DNA of 64,000 bases, from positions 5,540,001 to 5,604,000 of the forward strand of contig NC_089864.1 in assembly GCF_036373705.1 (NCBI RefSeq), given 5' to 3'. This DNA is from Amia ocellicauda (lineage: Eukaryota > Chordata > Actinopteri > Amiiformes > Amiidae). The position numbers and the translations under genes were made by a program. The notes beneath the pieces were generated by a model that was not told the origin of the DNA, searched no databases, and saw only the letters and a program-made list of their open reading frames with translations. Below, in pieces: positions 26,101 through 42,110 of the stretch. The number at the start of each line of letters is the position of its first letter. Position 1 is the stretch's first letter.

Positions 26101-27406
26101 CTCCAACAACAGGGCTGGGTAACATTTCCCAGACCCAAGCAAGCCGTGCCTGCCCCACTGTCGGCGATCGTGACATCACTGCTCACACGGCATGGGATCT
26201 CGAGTTCAGCTGGGGTCATTTCTCACATGCTTGCCAGACATCTGTCGTCTCTGTAATTTGGCAGAAGATGGAAGAGTGGTGTCTGGCTGCCATTTGAAGA
26301 ATTACCTGCTCAAGGAGGCTCTCTGCGGCGAGTGGAGTCTTGCTTGCGGCTCCCGTTGACCAATGAGAAGCTTTTAAAGAAGGACACACTAGAGGAAGAA
26401 GATGCTCGTTACAGGATGAAATTTTGAAGTATGATTTTTTTAAGGGCTTAGTTAAGTTAGAGACAAATTGCAAGAACAAGAATAAACAGAGGAGATCAAA
26501 GGAATTCCGGGAATGAGAAACCCCCAGGTTAGAAGAGAAGCATCAAGGAAAACATTTTGTTACACTCACTTTCTCCAGCTATAATGCAGAGGAATTAAAG
26601 GCAGATGGGCAGCAAATGGGCAGAAACGCTTAGATCAGCCTGCACATCACAGGGACAGTTTTTTAAAAGATCACATATGATTTTCATGCTATATTGCCCT
26701 CTTCCCGTATTCCAATTACCACATCTCTTCTCAGTCGAGTCTGATTAATATGATGTCCTGTGAAACAAGTTTCATCCATCACACTTCAAGCTGAGATCAA
26801 AAGCAGTGTACGTGTCTAGAGCACAGAGTTCACTTCTTGTATTGTGTGCCAGTAAAGTTAGCCTTAATGAGCTGCAGAACTGGACTGCTGTCTCCCAGGG
26901 GGCTCTGATTGACTGATCGACCAGCACCAGAACATCAAACATCTGGGAGACACCTTCAGCCCTCTGGAAAGCCAGGCCAAGAGTTGATAGAGAAGTTGTG
27001 CTAGTGTCTTCAGTTGTGTCTTTTGGTTTAGTTCAAGTTATGTGGCCTTTTTGTGACTCGTTCTCTGTTGATTTGTATAGTGGGTTCATTTAGAAGACGA
27101 AGTTGCTTGTCTGTGGATACCTTGTTGCAACTTAAGGGAGGTTGTATTTGTTTACGATAATGTCATTTCTCCAACCCAAAGTGTGCCTCTGGGTCCTCCC
27201 ATTTCATTGTTTATCTCTTGTGTTGCACCCTATAACCTTCATGCTGACCTCAAGACACGGGTACATAGTCATTTGACCAGCTTGTATGAATGTGTATATT
27301 TTTGTATCGTATAGGCATTGCTTTCTCTGTTTAAATGTTTCCTTTGTAACAGCATACTGTGAATTAACTTATTAAGTCTAATTATGTTTTAAATAGAATC
27401 AAATAA

Positions 27407-27430
<24 letters not shown>
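27407..27430. repeat. (CA)n microsatellite
   Basis: Twelve CA units. Confidence 0.9.
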
Positions 27431-27437
<7 letters not shown>

Positions 27438-30400
27438 TAAATAAATACATCTGTGATGTTTGAAAGTATTGCCCTTCCACATCTGGGTATAATTCTGTAG
27501 TAGACCACAGAGACACCCTAAGGATCCTCTATCACAGTGCATTAGTGTGTTTGGGAAGTAATTGACTTAGATACCATTCAGTAACCAGCTTGGGGACTCA
27601 CAAAATCCTTTTGGCAATTATTTGAGTCCCCAAGCGATGAGTTTTCAAAGCACAGCGTAAAGTCAGCAGGGTTTGGAGGAGTGGGCTTGTGCCAAGATTA
27701 GAGACTAAACAAGAGCAGTGTATTTTAAACAACCTGTTAATCAGAGAATAAACACGATTATTCCTTTACGATGTTTGAAAACCTCACTGTGCCCAGCTGG
27801 TTGCGAATTAATATAAATACAGCAGATTATTGTTGCATGTTTTCCCAAACGGCACCAGCCTGGCTGATGTGGGTCCTGTGGCTCGAACCCGGGCTGTCGG
27901 AGCCATCTGTGAGTGGGACTTTGGGGTTTCCTCAGCTTGCCACACAAGAGCAGCTCCTGTGGCTGACTGAATGCTTGTAAACTCTGTATGGTTAAAGGAG
28001 CAAGCTGCATCAGTTGTGCCGTTGAATGCTACAGTTACCATGTGATCAGAAGCAGGCATCCTGCCAGTTCATGTTTTAGGGGAACCTCTGTGTGTTGTCT
28101 ACATCTCTCCTCTCTCATTAGCTTGAACATTTTCTATTATCGCTGCGATATCCCTGCTCAATTAAGTCCCTTTGATGCGTTTATATGTTCATGTAATTGG
28201 TGTTATGTTATCAGTCATGTAGGGTGACCAGGTTGAGATCGGCGACCACCAGCGGGAAGTTATAAAACTTGCAGGATTTAAACCACTATCAGGAAGAGGT
28301 TGAATTTAGCTCAGAAATTGAATTAGCTCAGGGATGATGTGCGCATGTAATTTGTGGTACAATCTAATTTTAAAAAGCAGAAAATGTTTTATTTAAAGAT
28401 CAGGCATACTTGTGTTGGCTTGTTTGTCCTGGTCTTGATATACAGTAGATATTGGAAGAAATTGCTTTAATATCTGCATATGTTGATGGAACCCCTGTAT
28501 TCTTCTCTGTGATCACATCCATTTCTATTTCTTCATTTTCATTTAATAAAAAATTATACAATTGGATTTCATAGTATTCTCGTTAAACCTGCTAATAATC
28601 CGTGGAATTAGAGTATCTGTTTTATCGGTAATTAAATCCACATCTTGAGTGAGTATTGTGACCATTTGTTCCTGTAACGTCCCACTGAAAATCTTGTTCA
28701 AGACATTACGCCCGAATGGGCATCCGTATAAGGTCAATACCCCAGTGACAAAAGACAGAAAGACAGGGGTGACAGCAGAAAGTGTGTTAGCATGTCAGCG
28801 CGTGACCTCATTCTTAGGGCGATTTGGAGGCAACAGACATGGCATTCTTAATTATTCCAGTTGCTTGAGAATGGGGGAGCGTTCATAAATACTGCTGAAG
28901 GACATTCCTAGATGCAGCAACATCAAACCGAGATATACAGATGTTTCCCTAAAGGCATGACACAGATTAGCTCATCGCAGTCGTCAGGGAGAAACTGACG
29001 GATGTGTCCTCACCGTGGTTTACCTCTGTCTCTAGTTATTGTTTTGTGTTGTTGGTTAAAAGAATGTACAATAAAACAATTCAGAAGACTGATACATGAA
29101 TACTTTAATAAATATATATATTCATACATACATACAAACATAAATCATGTCAACATAATTTTCCAAAGATGGTTATGGACAAATTGCACATTCTTAGGTG
29201 TTATTCAGGTCTCGAAAGGCAAATGGTGGGTGAAGGCTTGACTTGTTTCTCAATATGATCATGACCCTAAACACACAGCTAGACTAATCCTGAAGATGAA
29301 GAAGGAAAGAAGGAAAGAAAGAAAGACAGAAATTGGTGTGCTGGTCTTATAGTCGGCTGTCACCCATTTGGCACCCGGTCCTGTGACTCAAACATCATGT
29401 CAGCGTAAACCAGAGACAGACTATTGGTGTCACTGATGACATCTCGTCAACCCTCCCCTTGGCCGTTATTTACAGGAAAAACGTCAGATTGAGATCCCTG
29501 CATTTCACTGCATCGTAACACCGATTACCCATTACTTTCAGTTCATTAACTCATTAACCTCCAGGCAGTTTCTGGTTTATATTATATTTCGTATATGTTT
29601 AACTGTGCTGTGACAGCTCTTGCCTTTATCGGAAACGGTTGGCGTTCTTCCCCCTCGTCTCTGCTCTCTGGGCCGAACCGATTCTGCGTGCTGTGTACCC
29701 ACGTCCCTGTCTGGATTGGATCCTTCTGAGCCACTAAGAGGACTGTGACAAAGATGTAAGTGTCGATGGGTGTTTCAAAACATGTTTGGAAAGACATCAA
29801 ACTAGAAAAATGGCCCCTTATTACTGTGTGGCTGGCCCATTTGCCTAAATTATGAGCATTATGTGCTGAACAACAACAGAACCATTTTCAGTTCTGGTTT
29901 TACTTAAGCTTATTATCATTAAAAAATTTGACACCTGCCCATCATCTCCTTGATATTTGAATGTACAATAAAATGGTTTAACAAGAAGCTCCTGTTATCT
30001 TGTTAAATAGTCAGAGCAATGGGTATTAAGGCTGGGATTATGCAAATTTAAACTGATCCCTATGTGCATTTTAGCCAAGTGACCCCTCCATGCGATATCG
30101 TGTGCGACGTGATGTAATATAACGCCAGCCTGACCCGCTTACCACGGGTACCGTCACTGCTCACACAGTGCCTGAGCAGAACTGTGTAGGTTGCTAAAGG
30201 CTACACTCTTGGGAACAAGATACATTTTGTTAACCAATGTTCACAGTGTATCTGTATTTTTTATGGCACCACATTGTCAGAGACATTGGTAGAGAAATGA
30301 CACCATGTGTGCATCTGGCTGTATACAAAACACGACTAAACGCTCTGAAGTGAGATTTCGGGTGAGATGTTGTGTGCATACCTTCCAGTGTTTCTTCAAT

Positions 30401-33400
30401 CAAATAAAAATATCAACAAACCCTCTAAAAAAGGGTGAGTAAATAAACAAATAAATGAGAAAATTGATAATTAACATACACATTTACATTGATTTCCACG
30501 GATAAGTGCTTCCACAACATGCAGAGAATGTCTTTGTTTCCTTCACACGGTTCGCTGTTTAATTGAGTCTAATTCATGAATCCCTAAGATTTGCACCTGA
30601 AAGCGTGTCGTTAATTGCACTGGAAATATGCAATCGATATTCCTCTAACCGGCCCAACTGTTGTCTGAAACTGTCTCTCCAGGCCCTCACTGGTAGCCTT
30701 GTCTCTGTTTGTTACAGTGCCTGACTCCAATTTTCTTTCCTTTTTTTTATTTTCGTTTTCGGTTAAACTAATTAAGTTTGCATCCTCAACCAAAGTCCCT
30801 GGAGATTGCAATGCACACAAACTACTACATGCACTTCACTATCTAGTCTGTGTTTTATCTTTATTTTCCTTGCTTATTTGAAAGTCTTCTCTCTGATCAC
30901 TACAGTGCTTATGAGCTGGCTGGTCAATCCATACTCTTACACACCTTGACTTGAGCTAAAATCCTACTACCACATCAGAAAATATATGTCCTATTCTCCT
31001 GCAGGGAGCTCATAGGACTTTTAAGGGGTTTGAGATAGGGAGATTATCAGTTTTACATCAATAAAGCAGACCATAAACTGATTTAAATTCCAAACCTGGT
31101 CAGAATATTAGCATTGCCGCCTGGAAACAGCAACTGTGCTGTGCACTTTGAAATTCATTATCTTTCACACTCAATTTTTGAAGATGTTCCCCATGGTACC
31201 CACAGACAACTCCAGCCCGAATTTCCTTAAGCTTTAACTTCAGTCGCGAACTGGTATCAGGGGAGCTAATTACAAAAGACCAGAATTATTGTACGGCAAC
31301 GTTTTTAATGAATTGGAACTCCCTGTGTTGTATTTTCAATAGTTGACATTATTTACTGAGGAACCCAATCTGAAGATACATGTCAGTTATTACATATAGT
31401 GAGTCATTGATTAATACCCTGTGAAATTATCAGACGCCATATCGGGTTGATGCGGTTAGCGAGGAAGAGGATGAACCAGAGACTACTGTGAGGCAGAATA
31501 AAGGACTGTTGATAACAAATACATACTAAACATCAGATTTAGGGGTTTGAAATCAAAGCAAATCAGGCTTTTAGGAACAAACTCCTTTCCTGTGTTCGGG
31601 TTAAAGGAATTGTTAAGGAAGATACATTAACTACGCAAACTGCAGTGTTGCCAGTGGACCCCGGGGACACTTTTTAGCTTCGGTGCTTCACCTTCAATCC
31701 ACGCTGCTGCCTCCTGGCACCGAGGCCTGGACGTTTGCCAGGAAACTTAGTCAAATCATCTCAAAGTGTACAGTGATCTCCCTTTATATTAAATAAATGA
31801 TATCTACAAACTATCTTTCCGTAGGCCCCAGCACTGATAAATGGAGCCCAGTCTATGGTGTTAATCAGCCAGCTTTCGAAGTCAGTAGACCTCAAGCTAG
31901 GAGAGGAAGACACAATAACCGATTGCATTTGGAGAAATTAGAAACAAAATGTGCGTACACAGTACTGTAAGGAAGCAACCCCTGCTTTCCTGAGGTGTGA
32001 ACAGATGCTGTTGTGAGCCAGTGCTGGGGCTGTGTGTCTGAATCTGGCCTTGAAGAGAAAGGAATAGATAATGAGAGAGGATTTGTAAACAACACCTGAA
32101 ACTCCACCAGGGAATTCCAGCCTCCATAGTGGGATTTTTTAGTTGTTGTTTTGTTTGTTTTGTCTGTTTTCCAGGGAGATACTTCTACTTGACATGTATA
32201 TAAAACAAAAGAAGAAGGAAAAAATATTAGAAGACACATATCTGAAATTTGATCCTAAACAAGTCGTTAAAATCTCTACACAGTAAGCGCTTGAACGAAA
32301 TGCCAAGCCCAAACCAAATCAAGGATGATGCAATCTGTATACACACTGACGGGAGTTTTATGAAATAAATAATAAGAAGAAGAATTTTCAGTATTGTTCT
32401 AATATAAAGAGCATGTGGAAAATATTATATGTAGGGAATCTGTAAATAATTACATATATTCCTAGATGCAAGATGATAAATACAATAACATCAATATTGT
32501 AATGTAGTCCTGCACTGCTTTATAGCCATCTGGTGGTTTTATGAAACCTCTGGGAAGTACATTTTCCTAGTTTATTTGATCGTTAAATGTATTTAATTGA
32601 TTCATATCTGAACAATGTGCTGGTTATATTTATGGATTTTATATTATATTTGATATAACATTATATATTGGCTGTAAGAATAACGTAGTATCAGCAAATA
32701 TGCTTTGGCAAGAAAATAACAATGTTTAAAAAGGTTTATGTAGCTCTAATGCCACCTACTGTTACAAATATATACATGCAATACCATCTGACACAAATCA
32801 GTATATCTAAATGAGAGGGTTTATATAAACACATCCATATAATATTAAATAGTGTTGCTTACTTGTCAGGATCCCCAAATGAAATGTGGATGTTTAGTGC
32901 ACATTTATATACATCAATGTTGTACAAGTTTATTGCTATAGGGCCCCTCTATAGGCAACAGTCCATAAAAGGTTTTCAGTACTTTTAAAAATCAAATGAA
33001 CACTTTTTTCAATATGTTTAGTTGTTTACATATTTGATGTTGTTGAAGTTTCCATTTGTACTTTTTAAGATCTACGTGTTTTTACTGGGTTAAGTGTCCT
33101 ATCAGCAGATTGCGGTCAGTTACTTTTACTTTCACAGTCACTCAATCTAATCTTGTCACTTCCCATTCTAGATTGTAACTAAATTATTCAATTTCCGTTC
33201 CAGAATTGAACAGGATTTGAATTATTTCAACTGACCTGTAGATTTTGTTTAAAACCTTCAGATTTTTAAATCTTTTTCTCTTTTTTCAAACCATACTTCC
33301 ACACTGCTGTGTGATGGGTTTAGTCAAACTGATTTGTTTTATTGCCAGCTGTAAAATGACAGGTTGACATAGTATGTGTTTACAAAGGGAATGACTCATA

Positions 33401-34928
33401 TTATGTCTGCTAACACTCCCACTTTTTCCTTCACACTTCATTCTGATTGCTTCTGTATAGTTTAGTTTTTTCTTTTAAATATAGTTTTATATGATATAAA
33501 TATATAGATGTATAGGTATAAAGGCATATAAGTGCCCTTACATATATCGGTTCTAAGAGATCAATCTTGTTGCAATGGTATCTGAATTAATACAATGGTA
33601 TCTTTTCAGAATACAGTCATAATTGTACCGGTTCAGAAATGGCACTACATATATCTAGCTCAGAAAAACAGCATTCACAACACTGAACAATGAGTTCCTT
33701 ACTAATCAGATATAGTCATAACTCACATTGTCTTATCATTGTAGTAGGTAAACAAACAGAAGACACTGAATGAGCCCATTGAGTTATTCAGGAACGAGAG
33801 CCAGTCCTGCCTGTTTCTGCAGCACATCTCCAGCGTAATAAATAAAATCAGTTGTAGTTAAACAAGATGCACAGTCCAGGGGAATCAATACTGGGAACTT
33901 GCAGCCCATGCACCAGTTTTGCCATTTTTGCTTTGAAAGAAATACTGTTTCTGAAAGGGAAAAATCCATTTAAAAACCACTAGCTTTATTGTATGCTGGA
34001 GAGAGAGGTCTCTAAAATGTCTCTAAAAGGTGAAATGAATCAAATATCTCTATGTAATTTGAGTATTTGTTTTCATGTTACAAACCACTCATGTCAAAAA
34101 CTATAAGGAGAGAGCATTTTCCTCAGGTTTGGATGCCACAGTGCAACCAGGGCAGGATTTTTTATTGCCTGGGTACACAGCCCTGATAGTATGATCGTCC
34201 CATTGGCTGCTGTGGCGGCATCTTCTACAGAGGCTTCCCACCCAGGTACTCTCCAGGAGGAGGTAGGGAACCAAAAAGTATGAGCTCTCTGCCCCTTCAT
34301 GACCTGACTGTCTCCCTGCAATGTTTTCTGAGTCTCTGTAAACATCCCCCGGGACAATATCATTGTTCGTTCGGGCCGCCAGCTGCCGGGCTCTGAGTCG
34401 CATTTTTCACAGAAACAGAAGCCTTTGTAAATATGACCAAATTATTCAAACATCTGTAATCTTTAGTCATGTGCTCGGGGGACGAGATGACTGACTATCA
34501 GAGAGCAGAATAAGGCAAAATATAAAGACTGTGCTTTCAGGCCCAACAAATCTATAACTGGAGCAGCTTAGCGGTGAAGTAAAAATAAGTAAACTCAGCT
34601 AGTGAGAGGAACAGTCTGGGTTAGATTTTGAAAAAGAAAAACATCTGATAATGGTGTCAGATGCACTTCCTTGTTCAGGTTGTTTACACAGGGTCAAAAT
34701 TCGATTTGCATGCAGAAGTCAGCGCAATCTCCACATCCGTATGTTCGAACGCCCTGTGCTCCAGGCTTGTCATTCAATGCAATCTCTCATCTGATGTGGG
34801 CAGGTTGGACTCTGCCTCTTCGGGCCCATACACAGTATCACAGTCTATCATTGGTGTACATCTTATCTATCCACCTATCAGAGAATCAGCAAAAAACTAC
34901 CTACATTCAGTGCAGTGCGATCCAAGCA

Positions 34929-34932
<4 letters not shown>

Positions 34933-35008
<76 letters not shown>
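34933..35008. repeat. (CA)n microsatellite
   Basis: About 38 uninterrupted CA units roughly 0.9 kb upstream of TMEM229A. It is likely length-polymorphic and able to adopt Z-DNA. The polythreonine-histidine frames across it are artefacts. Confidence 0.97.
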
Positions 35009-35010
<2 letters not shown>

Positions 35011-35702
35011 ACACCAATCTAATCTCATGTCTTCTGTAAATGTGTCAGTGAATTATAAGGAAGTGTATGAAACCTGATGTGACCTTAGTTCTCTTTATGG
35101 TTAGACCTCAGGAAAACCCAAAGTGCAGAAATGCAAACTCATCCGTGGGAAGCTTTATTGATGTGTTTGATGTGCTGGACGACAGAGTTTGCTTGCTGGC
35201 TTTCTTGCTCAAAGTGCCAAACAAACAAACAAAAGCTTTTTTTCACAATTATTTCATTAACAGCAAATGTATCAGTACTGGTACTCGGAACTGAGCACAT
35301 ATCATAGAAACAGAACTGTGTGAGAACTGGGGAAAACACACAACTGAGCCAATACTAATTTGCTGGAGTACTTTGATAAACGCTGGTTCTTTCAGATGCA
35401 ATCTCACAACACTGAGCTGTAACTAAGCAATCGCTACTCATGAGGGTTGAATGCAGAGTGCTCAGCATCACCGCGCATGCGTGGTGGGAAGCATAAATTA
35501 CTCTGGGTTCCTTCTCACAAAAGCAGAAAAGCTCTGTAGTGTGTCGTGGTTGGATACAGTGTCCTTTTACTGAAGCGCTGAAATAAAAGCAAATGCCATC
35601 TATTCCGTTAAAAAAAAAACAATCACAGCTGAAAAAAGCGATATACTGTTTATTATCCGACACTAATGGTGTTGTGCTCATGCTTTTTAATGCTATGTCC
35701 GT

Positions 35703-35813
35703 TACGTCACACAGAATACAAAGTTCTACCAGCTGTGAGATAGCGTGCACCAGATAAGAGTTGAGGTACGTCATAATCGAGGACGTCCTTTTTTTCCACC
35801 AGACGTGACGTCT
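35703..35813 (+). promoter_or_regulatory. cluster of CRE-like sites upstream of TMEM229A
   Basis: Four ACGT-centred sites lie within 110 bp: TACGTCA at 35703, TACGTCAT at 35767-35774, GACGTC at 35782-35787 and TGACGTC at 35806-35812. These match the CREB/ATF binding consensus (TGACGTCA and variants). They sit directly ahead of the CpG island and 165-275 bp upstream of the start codon, where a proximal promoter is expected. No TATA box is evident, as is usual for CpG-island promoters. Function is inferred. Confidence 0.5.
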
Positions 35814-35814
35814 C

Positions 35815-37060
<1,246 letters not shown>

Positions 37061-38315
37061 CAGGGAGCACCTCTTTTAAAATCTTATTTCCTCAGAGAAA
37101 TGACGGTAGCTGTTGATGCAGCCTTATGTGGCACATTATTTTGAATGCATGCAAAAAGTGATCCATTGTGCAGAGACCGCAGGAGAGAAGTGTCAGATCA
37201 CACGACGCCGTTTGAATTAAATCGACGTGATTACCTTTAATTGGCACCTGAGATTTCGATGTATACAATGTTTATGTTGATGGAATTGGTGACAAAACGT
37301 AGGATAGGATAACATTTCGAGACAAACTGCAGTTGCTTCTATTTTGCACGGTAATATAAACTATGCTTTTGTTTACTTGTGTAATCATATTAATTAAATA
37401 CAAACACACAAGGAAGACAGACGATTTTAATATTAATTTTAACAAAACAAACGTGTGCACATCTTGTATAGATAAATAATGTGTTAAAACACTAATTTAT
37501 TCAAATTTGTTGCTTACTGCAGATCCCCCTAAGGACAGGCATGTAAACAGAATAATATACACAATATAATTGAATGGTACTTCATATGATATAGTATTTC
37601 AAAGCCAACATCCAAAGGTACTGTGCAGAATTACTCTTCCTTCTAGGAATGCACTCCACTCAGATTCCTGATCATGTTTCCCCAGCGCTACTAAACATAT
37701 CAGAATAACAACAGGAGAGAGAGAGAGAGAACAAAAAATCAATCCCTGGCAATCCTCCTTTCAAATGGGTGGAGGGATTTTAAGGTAATCTTTAGAAATC
37801 AGCCATAATGAAAACATAAAAACAGCCCAGAGTTTTGCAGTCCTAAATTAGGCCAAGTCTATGTTTATCCTTGTATGTCAGAAATAGTGGGATTTTGAAA
37901 TGGCCATGACATCTGTGCCGATGGTTAAAATGCAGTTTAATGTGTGTTCTGGGGATTTGCACAATATTGTCATCTCTAGCTAGAGGTTGATGGTGGGATA
38001 CCAACAGTCAGATTGAGAATTTACAGATGCATAGGTAGAGACTTTGTCAGACTTTGTAGCTGTTTTACTGTGGTTATAAAGTCGATGTAACGGTATGAAT
38101 CTGTGAAGTTAACCACACAGATTAGGGCCTGAGAGATTTAGTGCTTTAGGGCAACCTCTGGCAGATAACAATTCTCTTGAAAAAAAGGAACGGACATCAT
38201 TCTTACAGTGATCTCTGCAAGTACTCTGTTCCATCTGATGAAAAAAGAAGACATTAAAGGCGTTGGATTAGATCTTGGAAGGTTATTATTATTATTTTGT
38301 ATTTAAATACAGGAC

Positions 38316-38320
<5 letters not shown>

Positions 38321-38360
<40 letters not shown>
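38321..38360. repeat. (AT)n microsatellite
   Basis: Forty bases of AT dinucleotide repeat. Confidence 0.95.
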
Positions 38361-38362
<2 letters not shown>

Positions 38363-40875
38363 GCATCGAAGCGTTTTGCACTGTGCAGACTTGCTATACA
38401 TCAGCCAATTTTCTGACTGATTCTGATGGTAACTGTTTTAACATTTTTCCTGGCAGTCTATTTTTATCTTTTATTTTTTTATCCATTTTTTGTATAACTA
38501 CTTGTTTGTACTGTTTGAGTGACACCAATGCCTTCAAATGCTTTCCAAAAATGAAAGTAGCATAGCAGAAGAAAAGCACACATTTTTGTAACAGTGAGAA
38601 TGGCTCAAACTATTATTAGTTTGGGAAAACAAACAAACACAAATCCACTACTGATTTATTTTGGTTTGGTATCAGTATAGCATTGATGATTGCAACTGAA
38701 TTTACCAACGCCAATTGATATCTGTTCGGTATGCTTCCAATTTCTCAAAATAATTATATCCCTACAGGCTTTAATTTCATATCCAAATATACTGCATGCA
38801 TTGTGCTATATTTACTTTCTTGATTAGAAAAACCCTTTTAAGGCATTTTTAAACTGGGCTTTTATAAGACTGAATCTCAAAATTAGTACAAATATTTCAT
38901 TGACTTTTAACAGTACTTTATGTGTTCAGAAACCTCAAAACCTCCTCAAAGCGTATGAGATCAAATTTGATTTTCAGGATTTCATTGTTGAACCACTCTC
39001 TCTTTTAAACAACAGAGCTCAGTTTAATTTGCATGTTCAAAATGAAAGACAAAGCTTATTAATCTGCTGTTTGTACAGTTTTGCTTTTGTGTGTGTTACT
39101 TCATGTAAGGCCAGATGCAGTTTTGCATGTTTTGCAGGGCAGGGCAATGGATGCAAACAGCAGGGAGGTAATTTGCAGTCAAAGACAAAAGTATTCAGTT
39201 TCCTACAGAAACTATGCAAACTAACTGGAAGAAAAAGTTAACACTTCACCTTAAATATTGATTTCAACCATTTAAAACTAATATCCTATATTTACAAAGG
39301 CATTTTCTGTTAGTAATTGCCATTTAAACAGTGACAAATGTCCATAGAGTGTATAAGAGATTGTGTATAACAAGATTAATCAGGCAGACTGAAAATTATT
39401 ATTTATTTATTTATGTATTTATTGGCAGAAAGTTGTAGTTCAAGGCTAGAAAATAAAGATATAAAGTAAACAAAGAAGCTGGAAGTTATGTAAAGATACT
39501 TGGCATCCATAGCAGTGCCAGATCAGTTACTGTACTGAGAAATAAAGATGAAGTACCATTTAATATGATAGATCAAGCAATGTGCATGTTAACACAATAC
39601 ACAAACTGGTTCAAAGGTCCAAAATTAAAACCTTGAGGAACCAGTCAATTATTCAGCAGCAAACGAAATTTCACTTTGTAGCAGAACAAAGATTTCCAAA
39701 GAGACGGATCTGAAATGAGAGCTAGTAAGTCCTAGGACAACATCCTACGTTGTGGTATGTCAGAACCAAAGTTGACATCAACACAAAGGCCAAATGCCTG
39801 CAACGAATGGTTATTGTTGTGGTTACTGTTGAGCGTTGTGCTGGTTCCTTGATGATGTGGATATATTTAACTTGTGGGGCATGATATCTGAAGGAAACTG
39901 CTTCAAAATCTCCAGTCCATCTGCTGACTGAAACAATACCGATACGTCACAAGCTTATCAGAGCAGCCATGACAGCGACTCAAAGGACGCAGTCTCCCCA
40001 ACGCAGCTCCTAACTGACCTTTGGCATCAGCTGATCGGATTCCGGTTAAAATATATTGCAGAGGGAAGTGAAGGCAGCTGGAAAGCATCATAAACTGAAT
40101 CAATAAAAGGCCTCTTGTGCCGGAGAATGGAAATACAAATAAACATTGACTCACTGGACAGATGTTGACAAGTCTTCCAAAGTGACGCAACCTTTGCATG
40201 CTGAAGTAGAAGCCAAAGTACACAATGCGTACTTGCAGTGCATGTGAGCACTATTGTGTGCATGCATGACATTGTTCTTTTCCAGTGTGCTTTTATTTTT
40301 AATACATTTTAATATGATGCAGATTTCGTCCCCCCTTTCAAATGAATATAACAATGCAGTTTTAATTTTTGACTTTATTTAATTTTGCATAAAAAAGCAT
40401 GACTTTGCACCGTGGTCTAATGTCCAAACTTCTTTCAAAGGTTTGGATAACAACAGGCATTTACTAGACAATGATACCACTTAAGATTCTCCAAAACTAC
40501 ATTAATTAAGCACTTAATCGGCTTTGAAAACAAACCTAAACGCCCAGAGGTACTTTGAGCATATCTTGATTGTGTGTTGGTGTATGGGTAAACCAAAGGA
40601 AGATATTAGTAGAAAAAATATTTAAAATAAAAATAATAATAATGTTTTGTATTCCACATGAGACAGTAAATGTAAATAACAACAATAAAAAGCAATAAGT
40701 CGTATGGCACTACATATTCTATTTATTGTTACAAATAATGCTATTAATTACAAAGAGTTCTCATTTATTAACCAAAGTTTTTTTTTTCTTATGTTAACAG
40801 TTTCCAATTAAAATTAAAATCTTTGTAAAGTACAAATTGTCTGTATCGGTTTGTTGATGCCTGTATTGTTATTTT

Positions 40876-40876
<1 letters not shown>

Positions 40877-40913
<37 letters not shown>
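40877..40913. repeat. (GA)n microsatellite
   Basis: About 18 GA units. Confidence 0.95.
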
Positions 40914-40916
<3 letters not shown>

Positions 40917-42110
40917 ATGTCCTGTGCTTCCTGTAGGTGTCTGAGTTTGCAGGACGTGTTTCAGAGAGTTTGTTTTTAATGGCGCTTGCATCTTCCTTTT
41001 AGCTAGCCAAAAGAATACAGCCACTAGCCATGCACACCCACACTACACTCACACTACACAAGCAATTAGCAAAAAAGCACACTGCAATTCCTGGCACCTG
41101 CAATTCCACACACTCTATATGTACCAATCTTTGTTACCTGGTTCCCACAACCACTGAGGACCTGAGCCAGACACAAACTCTGCTCCCTTCCCTTACAGCA
41201 GGAGAGTTAATGATTGTTTGTCGTTTTTTCTCTGTGAGCCGTTACTCCGCGTCAGACGATGTGTTGCTGGTGTTTGTAAACTCCTGCCTGGAACCTCTCC
41301 CCCCCTTTACACGTGATTAGGTTCGCATCCCCAAAGATTAAAACCCTGGATGCAGGGAGGTCATGTGAAGGGCACTCGCTGTTACTAAGAAGGGTGGCTA
41401 ATGGAATCTGTTGGCAGTCGTCTGTCCTAATACTTTAAAGGGCTTTAAGCCGCGCAGGAATGCTCTCCTTATACCTCTTAAAGGCCGTTCTGTTGAATGA
41501 GAGCAATGCATTTCAACAGTGCTCTGTGTACAAACAGTATTATGTGCATCAGATCCTATTAGTTCAATTCCCAGGCCTCCGTTATTATGTAATACTGTTG
41601 AGACTACTTATAAGAATAATGAAGGAAACTATATCACATTGTTCTTAGGCAGCTAGCTTGCATACATTTCTTCTAGCTTTATCAATAAGTTTGCTGCACA
41701 CTAATTATTATAAGCACATTTGTTTCTATTAATTAAATTCCCGTTTAAGACAGTTTTAAGACTGTTTAAGACAATCATGTCTAAGACATGATGTATTAAA
41801 ATGAATGTATACAATCATAGAAGCGGTACAAAAACAGTACAAAATATTTAATCATAATACAAATAAACAAATCTTGACCTCCTAGCAAAATCTATCACTA
41901 TATCTGTATGTATATGTGGATGTAACTGCGTTAACCTTGAATGTTGGATTGTATTCAGGTCACCACACATTTGCTTCCATGGCAGAGTTTGTAGTTTAGC
42001 TTGTTTTACTAAACATACATTCATTTGACAATGTTTTAAAGGCACACAATAGTATTGGATATTGTTTCCCCCTGGATATCCCTCCCTGGCAGATCAACAC
42101 ATTAAATAAA

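Larger units (their letters stand above)
20523..34932. other. intergenic, no gene recognised
   Basis: About 14 kb without a supportable exon. It contains a pyrimidine-rich stretch at about 20800-20870, an (ATA)n array at 23072-23145 and a short (CA)n at 27407-27430. Reading frames of 100-118 codons occur on the minus strand near 22.4, 24.4, 25.7 and 26.0 kb but lack domains, conserved starts or splice sites. Confidence 0.65.

Noticed and set aside
25881-26219. 112-codon minus-strand frame with many Cys and Pro
   Set aside because: No family resemblance, no acceptable splice or start context, and competing frames on the other strand.
27849-27990. Possible SINE with box-B-like GGGTTCGAGCC on the minus strand
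   Set aside because: Only the box B is convincing; no box A at proper distance and no clear second copy, although a weakly similar GGTCCTGTGACTC occurs near 29385.
34661-35039. Plus-strand frames ending in long His-Thr repeats
   Set aside because: They read through the (CA)n microsatellite; not coding.
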